Assembly: GCF_036884655.1 (NCBI RefSeq)
Contig: NC_088355.1
Span: 23,715,501 to 23,779,500 of the forward strand
Length of the DNA stretch: 64,000 nt
Reading direction: 5' to 3'
Origin: Musa acuminata AAA Group
Taxonomy: Eukaryota > Streptophyta > Magnoliopsida > Zingiberales > Musaceae
Positions 40,985 through 51,594 of the stretch are shown here, in pieces; the first letter of the stretch is position 1; each line of letters begins with the position of its first letter. The notes below the pieces were generated by a model that made no database searches, was not told the DNA's origin, and saw only the letters and a program-made list of their open reading frames with translations. The position numbers and the translations under genes are program-made.

Positions 40985-43900
40985 GGGACAAGCACTCATA
41001 GAAACACTTAGCATGTAAACGTGGGGGACCTAGCGGGGCTGCGTTGAGGGCAGTCAGCACACGCGCGACCATTTGGGGGAAAACGGGCATAGAGATGTAG
41101 GGAAAAGGAGTCGCTCAGAGGAGTGGGCATCTGAGATTGACATTCAGAGGAATGGCCAACCCTTCGCGCAAGAAGCACCACGAGAATAGTCAAGCTTAGA
41201 TGAATGTGGAGCACACAAAGGTTGGGATGGCTGAGTTTGAGCTACGGCTCAACGTTGACAACTATACGTGATAGTGCAAGGCAAGCGAGGCGCTTGGTAA
41301 AGGATGAGACCATCTAAGGTGGAATGAGTTGCTCAACGACCAAAAGAGTTATGCAAAGCTCACAGAGGTGAGGGGAATTGCTAACTCGAAGAATTTGGTA
41401 CTTATGCATGGGCTTGTATACGGACGATAGAATGTTCGTGGCCATCCCAAGGCGACCGAGACTCGGCGCCATGGAGCATTGAAACTTTCTCTTCGGCATG
41501 TGAAAGATACGTCCGTAGGAGGCTAAAGTGTGCAATGAGTTCAGCATGTTGCTAGGCCTTGAGGGGCGCAGCGGGGGCTATATTGACGAGGTGGTGCAAT
41601 CTAGCAAGTGCGTTTGCAGGAGGCAGAACAATGCACAGTTTGTTCAGCAGACCGGAGTAATCCAAGGGGATGGTGGTCTCCGAAACGAAGAGAGATATTG
41701 CTCCAATGGAACAGTTATCCAGGAGGGATAAGTCCCGGCTCTCGAGAGGGAGAATCATGTGAGACGGACCTCACATGTTGAGGAGGAGTACCTCAACAAA
41801 CAACAACTCCACGAAGCTCGATGGACTGAGCAAGCGGCGAGGAGTCGTCGCATGATCTCGCTTGAGAGAATGCATTGGTTGATGCATTGCGAGATCAAGT
41901 GGGGGAGCGACCTAAAAGCAACTTAAATGAAGGCACACTTGGAGTCGATATGGAGATCGGACTCAAGGGAGGGCTGACCCGTGGAATGGTGGGCACGAGG
42001 GCCACCACCAACTCAATGCAAAAACGAGGAGCAGAGCAACTTGGGGGTAACTTGGCGAAGTATTCAAGCCACTCGAAGGGAGCCAGCATAGAAGTTGGAA
42101 CATAGAGCAGAGGCACAGTGCTTTCCTTAGACAGAGGTCAAGGACATGAACTCTTGCAGAGGCAAGAGTAGGATCATGTTGTTCCATGGGTCCTTTATTC
42201 TAACGGAGCGGACTCATCTTGCATGGTGCCAAAGACGAAGGGAGCTTCTGGGCACATGTACCTTATCTCGAAGGAGCATTTGATGGAGGAACTAAGACGA
42301 CTCAATTTGCGAAGGCGAAGTTGGGTTCAGAAGGCCTTAGCACGGGGCAAGAGGACGTAGAGGCTGGTACTCTTGAAGAATATGCCATAGTGTTGCCATT
42401 CAAGTTGCCATGAAGGAAGCAGTGCGCAGCGAAGACTGTGCTGGTAGGGGTAGAGGCCCAGGATCCAGACAATGGTGCACAAATTACAGTGAAGTCAGTG
42501 GACTTCGGGAGTTACTAGGCGATGGACTATCCTAGAGCAGTGCTTCATCTAGGTGTGACCCAAGAGTGGGTGGATGAAGGTCGATTGCCAAAGGAGCGAA
42601 CAAAATTGAAGGTGGAGGAGACCCTTCGATGTATTGGTAGAGGCCACACATGGAGGGTTCACAATTCGAGTTTTTCCACAAGGATCAGAATGCAATGGAG
42701 ATGTCACCAGGAGGCGACATGGTGCAGCGGATCATGGTGGAACAGTTCGAGGCAATGCGATACACATGACTTAGTCCCGGGAGGGACTAGATCATATGGA
42801 GGTATGATCGGGAGCTACTGGGAGCTCCACTTCAGTGAACAACATGACGGCAAGAAGGGCAATGGATTCAAAGAGTGAAGGCCATGGTACCGCAGAGGTG
42901 AGTCTTCCGTGCGTGCATCGAATTTTTCATCGGATGAAAACCTTGGTCATCAGCATATGGGAGCTGGGTTCTACTAAGGGAAAAGTTCGAATGCAAGTAC
43001 CGGTGAGTTCCATGGGAGGAACTTGATCATGCAGAGGTATGATCGAAGCAGTTGGAGAGTTGGACTGCTCCAGAGCTTATATTCGCTTAAGGGAGCCAAG
43101 CAAGTCAGAGGACAAGGCCGAGTAAGCGAACGTTGCTACCAAGGAAGCTAAGGAGAACAGAATCGGTGCAAACCCTACAACGTGATGGCAGAGGCCATGC
43201 ATTGGAGTTGCAGTCTGTCTTTCCATCGACCAAACAGACTACTTGGAGAACACAGAGGTGTTGAAGCAGGGAGTCCAGAGGGACTTAGCTACCCAAAATC
43301 AAGCATCAGTTAGAATGGAGGTGGACTCAGAGGAGTGCCACGGAGACATATCTACTAATCGTGAAGAAAAGGGATGCAGATGCGAGGTGACGGATAGTAG
43401 GGCCATGGACATGGCAGCGCCATGGTACCGTAGAGGCGGACTTCCGTGAAAGTCATTGATCCCTTGCTCTCATGGAGGGAGAGCGCTTGGTCGTGAAAGC
43501 GGCCGAGGAGGTGGAGAATGCAGAGGCAATCTCCAAGTACCGAGACAAGGCTGAAGGGGCAGAGGCCGAAGAACTTCGTAAGACCAGTGTCAATGTGCTT
43601 CTCATCAAAGATAGCTGAAAGTGAAGGACTTCGGGTCATGCAAGAGTGCATAACCAAGGAACGAAGCAGGCAGTACGCGGTGTTGTACCTTTGCTACTCA
43701 TAGGAGTAGGCGACAGGGTTGATGGAGAAGACGGTACAATTCCAAAGGTGACCAAACCTATGAGAGAATTACTCTAAGTTGGGGTGAAAACTTCCTGCAT
43801 TCCAGAAGTTCAATGGCATTGAGAAGGTGAATCATAGTAACTAACTCAACGCAAGGAGTGCAAACACTTCAAGTGCTTCAGAAGTGTGCGCAAAGAGCAG

Positions 43901-44214
43901 GCGAAGGCCAGTAACCAGCTCGATGCATGAAGTACAACCTCGAGGAGGCGGGCGAAGTCAAGTAACTTTTGCCTTCTCAACCCTTAAGAGAATGGGCGAA
44001 ATCGAGTACCCTAATTCTCTTATCTATCCAGCAAAGGAGCTCTGCACAAGTTCAAAGACCCTTCGAAGATAATGGAATACTATAGTTGTCAAATCCTCAC
44101 CAATGGTGATCAGTGCTACTGAGAGTAGATTGTCCGCTTCATTTCCCAACGAAATGCCAATCGAAAGCGAAAGTGATGCGAACCTACTTGGATGTGACAA
44201 CTAAGTGTAAGAAT
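40985..44214 (+). other. LARD-like internal region, non-coding
   Basis: 3.2 kb of moderately GC-rich, purine-rich sequence. Only short unrelated frames; none shows a gag, protease, RT, RNase H or integrase motif. Diverged internal repeats exist, for example ccatggtaccgcagaggtga at 42883 and ccatggtaccgtagaggcgg at 43421. The same element type resumes at 45221-45604. Confidence 0.65.
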
Positions 44215-45024
44215 ATGTGGTATGATCCTTGGGTGAATGGGAAGAGTATATTTCAATTATATGGCGACAGAATACGAAAAGATCTTGGGGCTCCCAAAGA
44301 TTGGAAGGTTTCCGAGTTCATCGCTAACGGTACTTGGTGTCTCCCTAATCCTATTTCTCCTGAAATGTTATCACTTTGGCCGACTATCATAGCTATTCGA
44401 ATCAGGAACAACTCTTCAGATATACTTATTTGGCCTCATGACAATGGTAAATTTAGTGCCACATCCGCATGGAATCAAATTAGGCAAAGAAATAACAAGT
44501 GGGTCCCAAGCAGTTGGACATGGGATCGACCGAGATCACAAAGACACTCCTTATGTACATGGCAGGCCCTTCTCAATAAACTACCTACAATAGACAATAT
44601 GAAAAGAAGAGGTATCTATCATGTTAACCGATGCTCCCTTTGTTTGCAACAAGAAGAAACTGTTGACCACCTCTATTTTGCTTGTGATTATACAAAATGG
44701 ATATGGAAGGAGATTCTCCAGCGATTTGAACTCAATAGACTGCCGCAACCAAACTTGCACCAAGAACTAGGCGACCTTATGCAATGTTTCTCAAGAAAAG
44801 GGCCTCTTACACAACTAGCAAAGGTTATTTTCAGATGTGCTATTTGGTGGATGTGGAAGGAGAGTTGTAATAGAATCTTTGAATGTCAACACAAAAATAA
44901 TGCTCAGCTCTTGAAAGAGATTATTAGAGACTCAAGATCCTGTATGGAGCATGAACTCAAAACCGAGCACTTCACCCGAAGAGAAAAATATATTTTTATC
45001 AAATTTAATTTTGCTATTAGCTAA
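44215..45024 (+). pseudogene. LINE ORF2 C-terminal fragment (zf-RVT region)
   Basis: About 270 codons stay open to the normal C-terminus FIKFNFAIS. They include WTWDRPRSQRHSLCTWQALL and LCLQQEETVDHLYFAC. Upstream codons in the same frame come from the LARD-like sequence, so the Met at 44113 is not a LINE start. No RT core. Confidence 0.88.
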
Positions 45025-45210
45025 AGATCTTGGGAATGATGCCAAATAATGTACCCACAGATAGTTATAGTCTACAGCATGTGTAGTCATAACTATCGCA
45101 TTAGCACTCTATGAGTTACTTGGCTTTGTCTATGACTTGTATAGATAAAGCTATTTGTAGAAACTTTACACATAATGAATTTTACTTTTACTTACCAAAA
45201 AAAAAAAAAA
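44215..45210 (+). mobile_element. LINE copy 7, 5'-truncated, in the LARD-like element
   Basis: Starts at atgtggtatgatccttggg in the C-terminal part of ORF2 and ends in tail plus about A17. A 13-bp target duplication AAGTGTAAGAATA is visible at 44203-44215 and 45209-45221 (its first bases merging with poly-A), so this is a clean, recent-looking insertion. Confidence 0.92.
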
Positions 45211-45604
45211 GTGTAAGAATAGTCAATGAGCAAATTTTGTGGAGGAAGGACCCAAAACTTCAGAAGTTTGCGAGACGATGCTCGTTAAAGCTCCAACAAG
45301 CATCCACCCAGTTCAAGCAGCATGAGGAATTTGAGAGACTGGCGCAGTATGGATGGTATTTTCCTTCATTTGGGGGATCCACAGGAATCAACAAGGATCA
45401 ACACAACTCAACCAACCCCACACCAGAGTCAGAGTCATTGGCGAGTTGAAGCAGCATGGCGGATCAAAGGTTCGACTACTCAAAAACAGCAGCGGAGAGC
45501 AGCAAGGAGCCAAGAGGCGCATTGTAGTTGGAGCAGAAGATTGAAGACTCAACAGAGGCGAGGAGTTGCAGTGTCGACAAAGGCTTCAACGAGGACGTCG
45601 AAGG
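45211..45604 (+). other. LARD-like internal region, continued
   Basis: Begins with the second copy of the 13-bp target duplication and continues non-coding, purine-rich sequence of the same character as 40985-44214. Ends at a very short LINE tail. No gene seen. Confidence 0.6.
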
Positions 45605-45657
45605 AATTTGTAGAAACTTTACACATAATGAATTTTACTTTTACTTACCAAAAAAAA
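45605..45657 (+). mobile_element. LINE copy 8: 53-bp tail only
   Basis: The last 43 bp of the LINE 3' UTR (tttgtagaaactttacacat, then the ttacttacc tail) plus A8-9. An extreme 5' truncation, or the end of a template-switch product continuing into copy 9. Confidence 0.8.
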
Positions 45658-45669
45658 GAGAATGTCACA

Positions 45670-46605
45670 GACAATGGCAAATTTAGTGCCACATCCGAAA
45701 AGATCTTGGGGCTCCCAAAGATTGGAAGGTTTCCGAGTTCATTGCTAACGGTACCTGGTGTCTCCCAAATCCTATTTCCCCCGAAATGTTATCACTTTGG
45801 CCGACTATCATAGCTATTCCAATCAGGAACAACTCTTCAGATATACATATTTGGCCTCATGACAATGGCAAATTTAGTGCCACATCCGCATGGAATCAAA
45901 TTAGGCAAAGAAATAACAAGTGGGTCCCAAGCAGTTGGACATGGGATCGACTGGGATCACAAAGACACTCCTTATGTACATGGCAGACCCTTCTCAATAA
46001 ACTACCTATAATAGACAATATGAAAAGAAGAGGTATCTATCATGTTAACCGATGCTCCCTTTGTTTGCAACAAGAAGAAACTGTTGACCACCTCTATTTT
46101 GCTTGTGGTTATACAAAATGGATATAGAAGGAGATTCTCCAGCGATTTGAACTCAATAGACTGCCGCAACCAAACTTGCACCAAGAACTAGGCGACCTCG
46201 TGCAATGTTTCTCAAGAAAAGAGCCTCTTACACAACTAGCAAAGGTTACTTTCAGATGCGCTATTTGGTGGATGTGGAAGGAGAGATGTAATAGAATCTT
46301 TGAAGGTCAACACACAAACAATGCTCAGCTCTTGAAAGAGATTATTAGAGACTAAAGATCCTGTATGGAGCATGATCTCAAAACCGAGCACTTCACCCGA
46401 AGAGAAAAAGATATTTTTATCAAATTTAATTTTGCTATTAGCTAAAGATCTTGGGAATGATGCCAAATAATGTACCCACAGGTAGTTATAGTCTACAGCA
46501 TGTGTAGTCATAACTATCGCATTCGCACTCTATGACTTACTTGGCTTTGTCTATGACTTGTATAGATAAAGCTATTTGTAGAAACTTTACACATAATCAA
46601 TTTAC
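45670..46605 (+). mobile_element. LINE copy 9, 5'-truncated, with order switch
   Basis: The first 30 bp (gacaatggcaaatttagtgc plus cacatccg) belong downstream of the next block in intact copies; the sequence then jumps back to gaaaagatcttggggctccc and continues normally, passing the same 30 bp again at 45860-45889. More diverged than copies 3-7. It lacks the final ttacttacc-polyA and instead abuts poly-T of a minus-strand piece at 46606. Confidence 0.85.
45786..46442 (+). pseudogene. LINE ORF2 C-terminal fragment of copy 9
   Basis: zf-RVT region frame MLSLWPTIIAIPIRNNSSDI to YTKWI, then a TGG-to-TAG stop at about 46125. Another stop lies near 46353 (CAA to TAA region, gagactaaag). Not functional. 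Confidence 0.85.
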
Positions 46606-46795
46606 TTTTTTTTTTAAGTAAAAGTAAAATTCATGTTTACTTACCAGATCTGATTCGACGGTACTGTAGCGGAGACGACACTGCAGCGGCGACCAGATCT
46701 AGGGCGACGCTGTAGCGACGATCTGAAATTCTGCAGCGGTGACTTTTCCCTATGGTGACGATTCTGTAGCGGTGACGACACTGCAGCGGCGACAC
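46606..46795 (-). mobile_element. LINE copy 10: mini-copy of 5' UTR joined to the 3' tail
   Basis: On the minus strand about 150 bp of LINE 5' UTR (matches 35893-36028, with one internal loss of a few bases) joins, via ggtaagtaaac, to the last 19 bp of the tail and A10. All coding sequence is missing. The join contains an inverted copy of the tail's own end (tttacttacc). It lies between LINE copy 9 and the 3' LTR of the LARD-like element, whose first three bases it replaces. Confidence 0.78.
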
Positions 46796-47236
46796 GGACA
46801 AACTTCTAAACAAGGTGTTTGATGTAATGCTTATGTTTGTCCGTGTCTTTTGGCATGTTCATGCTTTGTACAGCATGTAAAGGGGCGGCCGAAGGCTTAA
46901 TAGTCCCATTTTAGTTGGGTTGGTGGCCTCTTTAGGCTTGTAAATAAAGGTTGTGTCATGTGGACACGTGCGAGAGATTTTTGGTCTGTAATGGACCATT
47001 TTACCCTTTGTTGTGCCACTGTTCAGAGTTTGTAAAGTCTGTTTGTAATTTGCATTGTCTATGAAGTGTTTTTCAGAGATGTTTGCTTATGGATCCCGAT
47101 TGAGGCATTTTCTCTAACCCGTCCTCTCTCTTTCTTGGGTCCTAAGGGACATGGGAAACTTCGGGGAGGCTGACCTTTGCAGATGGACACGCAATGGTGC
47201 CGCATGACTTAGGTAAAACCAGCTAAGTCTGTGACA
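46793..47236 (+). repeat. 3' LTR of the LARD-like element
   Basis: 444 bp, lacking the first three bases (tgt) at the junction with the mini-LINE, and ending GTCTGTGACA. No polypurine tract remains upstream because LINE insertion or deletion removed it. Confidence 0.88.
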
Positions 47237-47889
47237 AGATGGTGGTACCGCCAGATTGGGCGGTGGTACTGCCCAGCGTAGTGTTAGTGTCAGATTGACA
47301 TTGGCAGTGGTACCGCCCGAACCTAGGAAACCCAGAATGAGATATTTGTAGGCTTTATGTTTGAATCAACCTGAGGCCTATAAATACCCCTCTCATCCCT
47401 GGTTAACAAACATAAGCTCAGGGAGTTTAAAAGTGAGAAAACACTGTAGAAATCACTTGAGAAATCCCTCCTCTAGCTTAAACTTAGAATTCTATTTAGA
47501 GAGGAGTGTGTGTGCTTGTAAAGGTTATCTCCTAAACTTGTGAAAAGGAGAAGAAGGGTGAAAAAGGTGGTTGGTCTTCGTCTATTGAAGGAATACCAAT
47601 AGTGGATGCCGATGGCCTCGACGGAAGAGGAATCGGCGGAGTGGATGTAGGTTACTACGACCGAACCACTATAAAATTGGTGTGTTCTCTGGTTTACATT
47701 TCTATTGTTGCCATTTACTTTACTACAAACCATTTTACTTGCTTACTGCCTTCAATAAATTTACGAACACATATTTCAAGTTAAGTTTCTGAAATTGGTT
47801 TTTATTGTACGAAAGAATTTTTTAAAATTGACGTATTTTACCGCTGAACTAATTCACCCCCCTCTCTTGGTGACGACTTCTTTCTAATA
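47237..47889 (+). repeat. 3' LTR of S2, second part
   Basis: Resumes the S2 LTR at agatggtggtaccgccagat and runs parallel to 37495-38178, ending tttctaata (TAACA decayed). Candidate promoter box cctataaatacc at about 47379. Confidence 0.83.
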
Positions 47890-48149
47890 GTCACGACGAC
47901 CGAACCACTATAACTCGGTTTGTATTTACTTCTTGCAATTTACATTTACTACGAACTGCCCTTCTTTACTTGCTTTACATCTACTACACTCTTCCGTATG
48001 CTTACAAGTTAACATCTTGCGAAACGGATTGAATCGAAATGGTTTTCATCGAAATAAGATTTTATCGTATGAAGGTTTTTCAAACCAATATTTTATCACT
48101 GCACTAATTCACCCCCACCCCCCCCCCCCCTCTTAGTGCCGACTCGTTC
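47890..48149 (+). repeat. 3' end of a divergent Sirevirus LTR
   Basis: tcacgacgaccgaaccacta repeats text found 170 bp before the end of S2 LTRs, followed by a C-run (48117-48130) and tcttagtgccgactcg, the LTR end signature. A second, more diverged LTR end adjoining S2. Confidence 0.65.
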
Positions 48150-48691
48150 ATAATATTAGGTACCTTAAAAGGACAAAAGATTATGGCCTACAATACTCAA
48201 AATTTCCTACTATTTTTGAAGTATATACTGACGCAAGTTGGATATTGAGTTTCGGAGATAACAAATCCACTACTGGTTGGGTGTTCACCGTGGGAAGTGG
48301 CGTTGTTTCTTGGAAGAGCAAGAAACAAACATGTATAAGTCACTCAACTATAGAATCAGAATTTGTTGCTATAGTAGAATTAGGAAAAGAGGCCGAATGA
48401 TTAAGGGACTTTCTATTAGAAATTTTATTCACTTCTAAGAGTATGAATTCAATTTCTATACTTTGTGATAGTCAAGCTACTATAGCTCGTGCGTATAGTG
48501 AAATATATAATGGAAAGCCAAGACACATAAGTCTTAGGCATGCTTATGTGAAGAAATTAATCAAGAGTGGGATTATTTCACTCACATTTGTGAAAATAAG
48601 TGTGAACTTAGCTGATCCGTTCACCAAACCTCTTACAAGAGAAGTTGTAAGATTAACATCAAAATGGATGGGGCTAAAACTCATTGAATAA
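48150..48691 (+). pseudogene. Ty1/copia RNase H fragment (different lineage)
   Basis: The frame YLKRTKDYGLQYSKFPTIFE, then YTDASW (first Asp), WKSKKQTCISHSTIESEFVA (Glu), CDSQATIARA (Asp), KPRHISLRHAYVKKLIKSG and LADPFTKPLTREVV is copia RNase H, closer in wording to Tork-type than Sirevirus elements. A TGA at about 48398 interrupts it. The natural C-terminal stop is at 48689-48691. Upstream gag-RT is missing. Confidence 0.8.
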
Positions 48692-50321
48692 ATGATCCAC
48701 CAATGATAGCAACCCTACTCAATATTATGAAATGAGTAATAAAGAGTTCAAAGGGTAAGAACAAGTCATTGATATGTGGAGTGGTTCAGCACTATAAAAT
48801 ATTTTACGAGTCCCATCTAAAGATGTTAAAGTGCTGGTTGTCATCGAATGAGGGTTGAGTTAATTATACTCTAAATGAAGTTCAGTTAAGTTAGGACAAG
48901 TATCTCAAAGAGTGACAAAGATACTATAAGAACTTCACCTATATGAACTTAGAAGTGAAGCCGCTTCGATTGAGAGTTGGAGTTTCTCTCATAAAAGTTT
49001 ATGAACTTGGATGAGCCAAGGGCCATATTAGGGCTAAGCAAGAATTTATGAGGAATACAAGAATGTTGTATTTATGTGTGTGCTATCACTGGTGTTATCA
49101 TTAGGAATAACAAATTCAAAGCTTTTATGTTATTTGGGATTTCGACTTCACTTTGTGATGCTTACGCTAAGGTAATATTTAAATCGAAAGATAAGTAGAA
49201 AAATTAAAACCTCAGCCATCATATCAACTAAACAACTTAGTTTGCTACTGTCTCTGATATTTTAGTGATTTTAAAAAGAAGAATAAGTACCTGCAAATGG
49301 TCAAAGCCAGATGCCATTGTTGACATAGAAGCAAAGCTAGAGAAGCATGAAGCAAGGTCATTGCAAAACAGTCATCAAAGAGACGAAGAATAAAGATCGA
49401 ATGGAATCTCTTTGACAAACAAAGCAAAGCAAAACAAGAGCCCACCATGGAAGCTGCCACAATAATTAAAGAACTAGATGGTCAAGCAATAGTGTTTTAA
49501 AGATAGATATGAACATACTAATATCTGTTTCTAAAAGGCGAGCCATTCAAGTGTTAGATAACAAATTTAGACCCCTTTATTCGTGATTAAAATCCACTTA
49601 GATGGTTACTTTTGGCGTTATTTTCATGATGGTTACTTTTGTCGTTATTTTCATGTTATCGGGGGACTTCCAAAAGGTTCTTATCGTTTTCAGTTGAATC
49701 AACGAAATCATACAACTCCCAATCCTTTCGTGTGTGTCTCATAATCAGCACCTGAATTACTAAGCCAACATAAATAAACTCATTTGTATTATGGATCACA
49801 TACTATATAAAAGAATCCGAAGAAACATGCTCCATTGAGAGAAGTGGGATAACACTTGTATTTATAACAGAAAACAATACACTGCTGTAAACACGAACCA
49901 GATTGACGTTTATATATATATGAAGAAAATGTGAGACAGCTTGTATTAGTCATAGAAAAATAGTGCTATAAATATCTACTTATGATAAACTCTAATAAAT
50001 TTGTCACACCAGATCGGTCTTTATATGTATATGAAAAAAATGATCCCCAGATTAATTATGTAAAGAATAAAAAAGAACCAAATTAATCAACATACTGAAT
50101 TTTTTATGTTTTGACATGTAAGAACTAAAACAATCAATGTAGTGAATATTTGCAGCTTCCATTCTAGAAGTATGTTAAACAAGAAAACATGATTAACGTT
50201 GGAAGAAATTCATATATAACATTCTGGTCATACGTTTTGTAGAGAGGACAAAACAAAAGTTTGGAGAATCTTCATGAATATTCATGATCAGTCTATATTT
50301 TCAAACTCTTATGATAACACA
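48692..50321. other. probable copia 3' flank/LTR, no gene seen
   Basis: Directly follows the RNase H stop. The 48700-49150 part (text such as gttcagcactataaaat, gtgaagccgcttcgattgag) resembles 3' UTR/LTR sequence of plant copia elements. 49200-50320 is AT-rich with no frame, no second copy in the window and no clear LTR end. Assignment is tentative. Confidence 0.35.
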
Positions 50322-50532
50322 TAGGTACCCACGGGTAGTTTCAATATATCTGGATAAATATTTTCTATGTTGACTATAATTAGGAGTTATAGTCTACAAC
50401 ATGTGTAGTTTTGATAACTATCACATTCGCACTCTATGAGTTACTTGGCTTTGTCTATGACTTGTATAGATAAAGCTATTTGTAGAAACTTTACACATTA
50501 TCAATTTACTTTTACTTACAAAAAAAAAAAGA
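50322..50532 (+). mobile_element. LINE copy 11: 3' UTR tail only (diverged subtype)
   Basis: From taggtacccacgggtagttt through the stem-loop region to tttacttttacttac plus A11. It shares an extra segment (atatctggataaatattttc) with copy 13 at about 55380-55410, marking a subtype distinct from copies 3-7. Confidence 0.82.
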
Positions 50533-50902
50533 TACCGGTAATACTTATAGGTGCCCTGCAAGTCAATCACGTGAGTGATGACACGTGTGACATGATACAT
50601 ATTCCTTTTTGCTTATTATATTTTAATATTTTATCACTTTATATTGCTTATTGTATATATGTATATATATTGTGATGTTCATGGATCCGTGCAATGAGAA
50701 TCAGATCATGATGAGATCATGATAATGAGACCGATTTACCATTAAACATAGACCATAAATAATCCTGATTATAAGTTACTCGAAAGGGACATCGAGATAA
50801 CTGGACAGACTGGTGTGCTATATACCTATCCGTATGATGGAGGCCGTTGGTTGCATAGCTGCTCATGTGGGGACACTAAGGATATAATGCAAGTGCTTAT
50901 TG
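50533..50902. other. AT-rich sequence, LTR-like, no gene seen
   Basis: Contains agatcatgatgagatcatga and text reminiscent of plant copia LTRs. It probably continues the flank at 48692-50321 on the other side of the LINE tail. Ends where the Sirevirus LTR begins. Confidence 0.35.
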
Positions 50903-51594
50903 TGTTAGGATCAAGAGCACTAAGAGGGGGGGGCGGGGTGAATTAAGTGCAGCGGAAATATTTCGCGATAAAAAAAAACGTTCAAACGATAAAAGCGATT
51001 TCGGTGTGAAAGCCGATTCTAAGATTACTTTAACTTAAGATCAAACGAGATGACGTTAAAGTAAATCTATGAAGGCAGTTTGCAGTTATGATGAAAATCA
51101 GAATATAAGCGCAAATAGAAATACGACGTTCGTATGATAAAAGCGATTTCGGTATGAAAGCCAATTCGTAAACCACTTTAACTTGAGATGAAGCGAGATG
51201 TAGTTAAAGCAAAGATATAAAGGCAGTTTGCAGTTATGATGGAAATCAGAACGTAAGCGCAAACTGAAATATGATGTTCGTACGATAAAACTGATTTGCG
51301 TCTAAACGCCGATTCAGAAAGCATTGAACTTTGAAACACGTTCGTAAAAGCACAGAAGCCAGAAAGCTATTGAGGAGGTTTGCAGTAAAGATAAGATGCT
51401 CAAAGTAAATGCAAACCGAGATTTAGAGTGGTTTGGTTAATCTTGACCTACTCCACTTTTGGCTTCCTCCACCGACGAGGTCACCGACGTCAACTAAAGG
51501 CCTTCCTTCAATAGGCGAAGGCCAATCACCCTTTTACAGTTTCACTCCTTTTGACAAGCTTAGGAGACAACCCTTACAGAATTTCCCTTCCTCT
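50903..51594 (-). repeat. S3 LTR, 3' part
   Basis: The minus strand ends ...CTTAGTGCTCTTGATCCTAACA at 50903, preceded by a C-run, as in the S2 LTRs. Contains the SIRE-type text tggtttggttaatcttgacc. Ends at poly-T of LINE copy 12. Confidence 0.78.

Larger units (their letters stand above)
40524..47236 (+). mobile_element. non-coding LTR retrotransposon (LARD-like) inserted in the S2 LTR
   Basis: LTRs 40524-40970 and 46793-47236 have termini TGTCACGGAC and GTCCGTGACA (perfect inverted repeats; the 3' copy reads GTCTGTGACA). A near-match primer-binding site follows the 5' LTR. The flanks share AGAT (cagat before, agatg after). About 3.6 kb of internal sequence has no recognisable gag or pol, so it must rely on proteins of another element. 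LINE pieces interrupt its 3' half. By eye the LTRs differ at roughly 20 positions in 444. Confidence 0.82.
36525..47889 (+). mobile_element. Sirevirus-type LTR element S2, internally deleted, host of nested insertions
   Basis: 5' LTR 36525-38178, internal remnant 38179-39584, 3' LTR 39585-40523 continued at 47237-47889. The 3' LTR is split by an LTR element at 40524-47236. No primer-binding site follows the 5' LTR and gag-pol is absent, so only the 3' non-coding internal region is left. Confidence 0.82.

Noticed and set aside
40985..44072. Many 60-118-codon frames considered as LARD proteins
   Set aside because: None carries a recognisable motif, they overlap on both strands, and none is repeated elsewhere in the window.
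49200..50320. Search for a host gene in the longest unassigned AT-rich stretch
   Set aside because: No frame above about 70 codons, no splice-consistent coding pattern and no motif; left unassigned.
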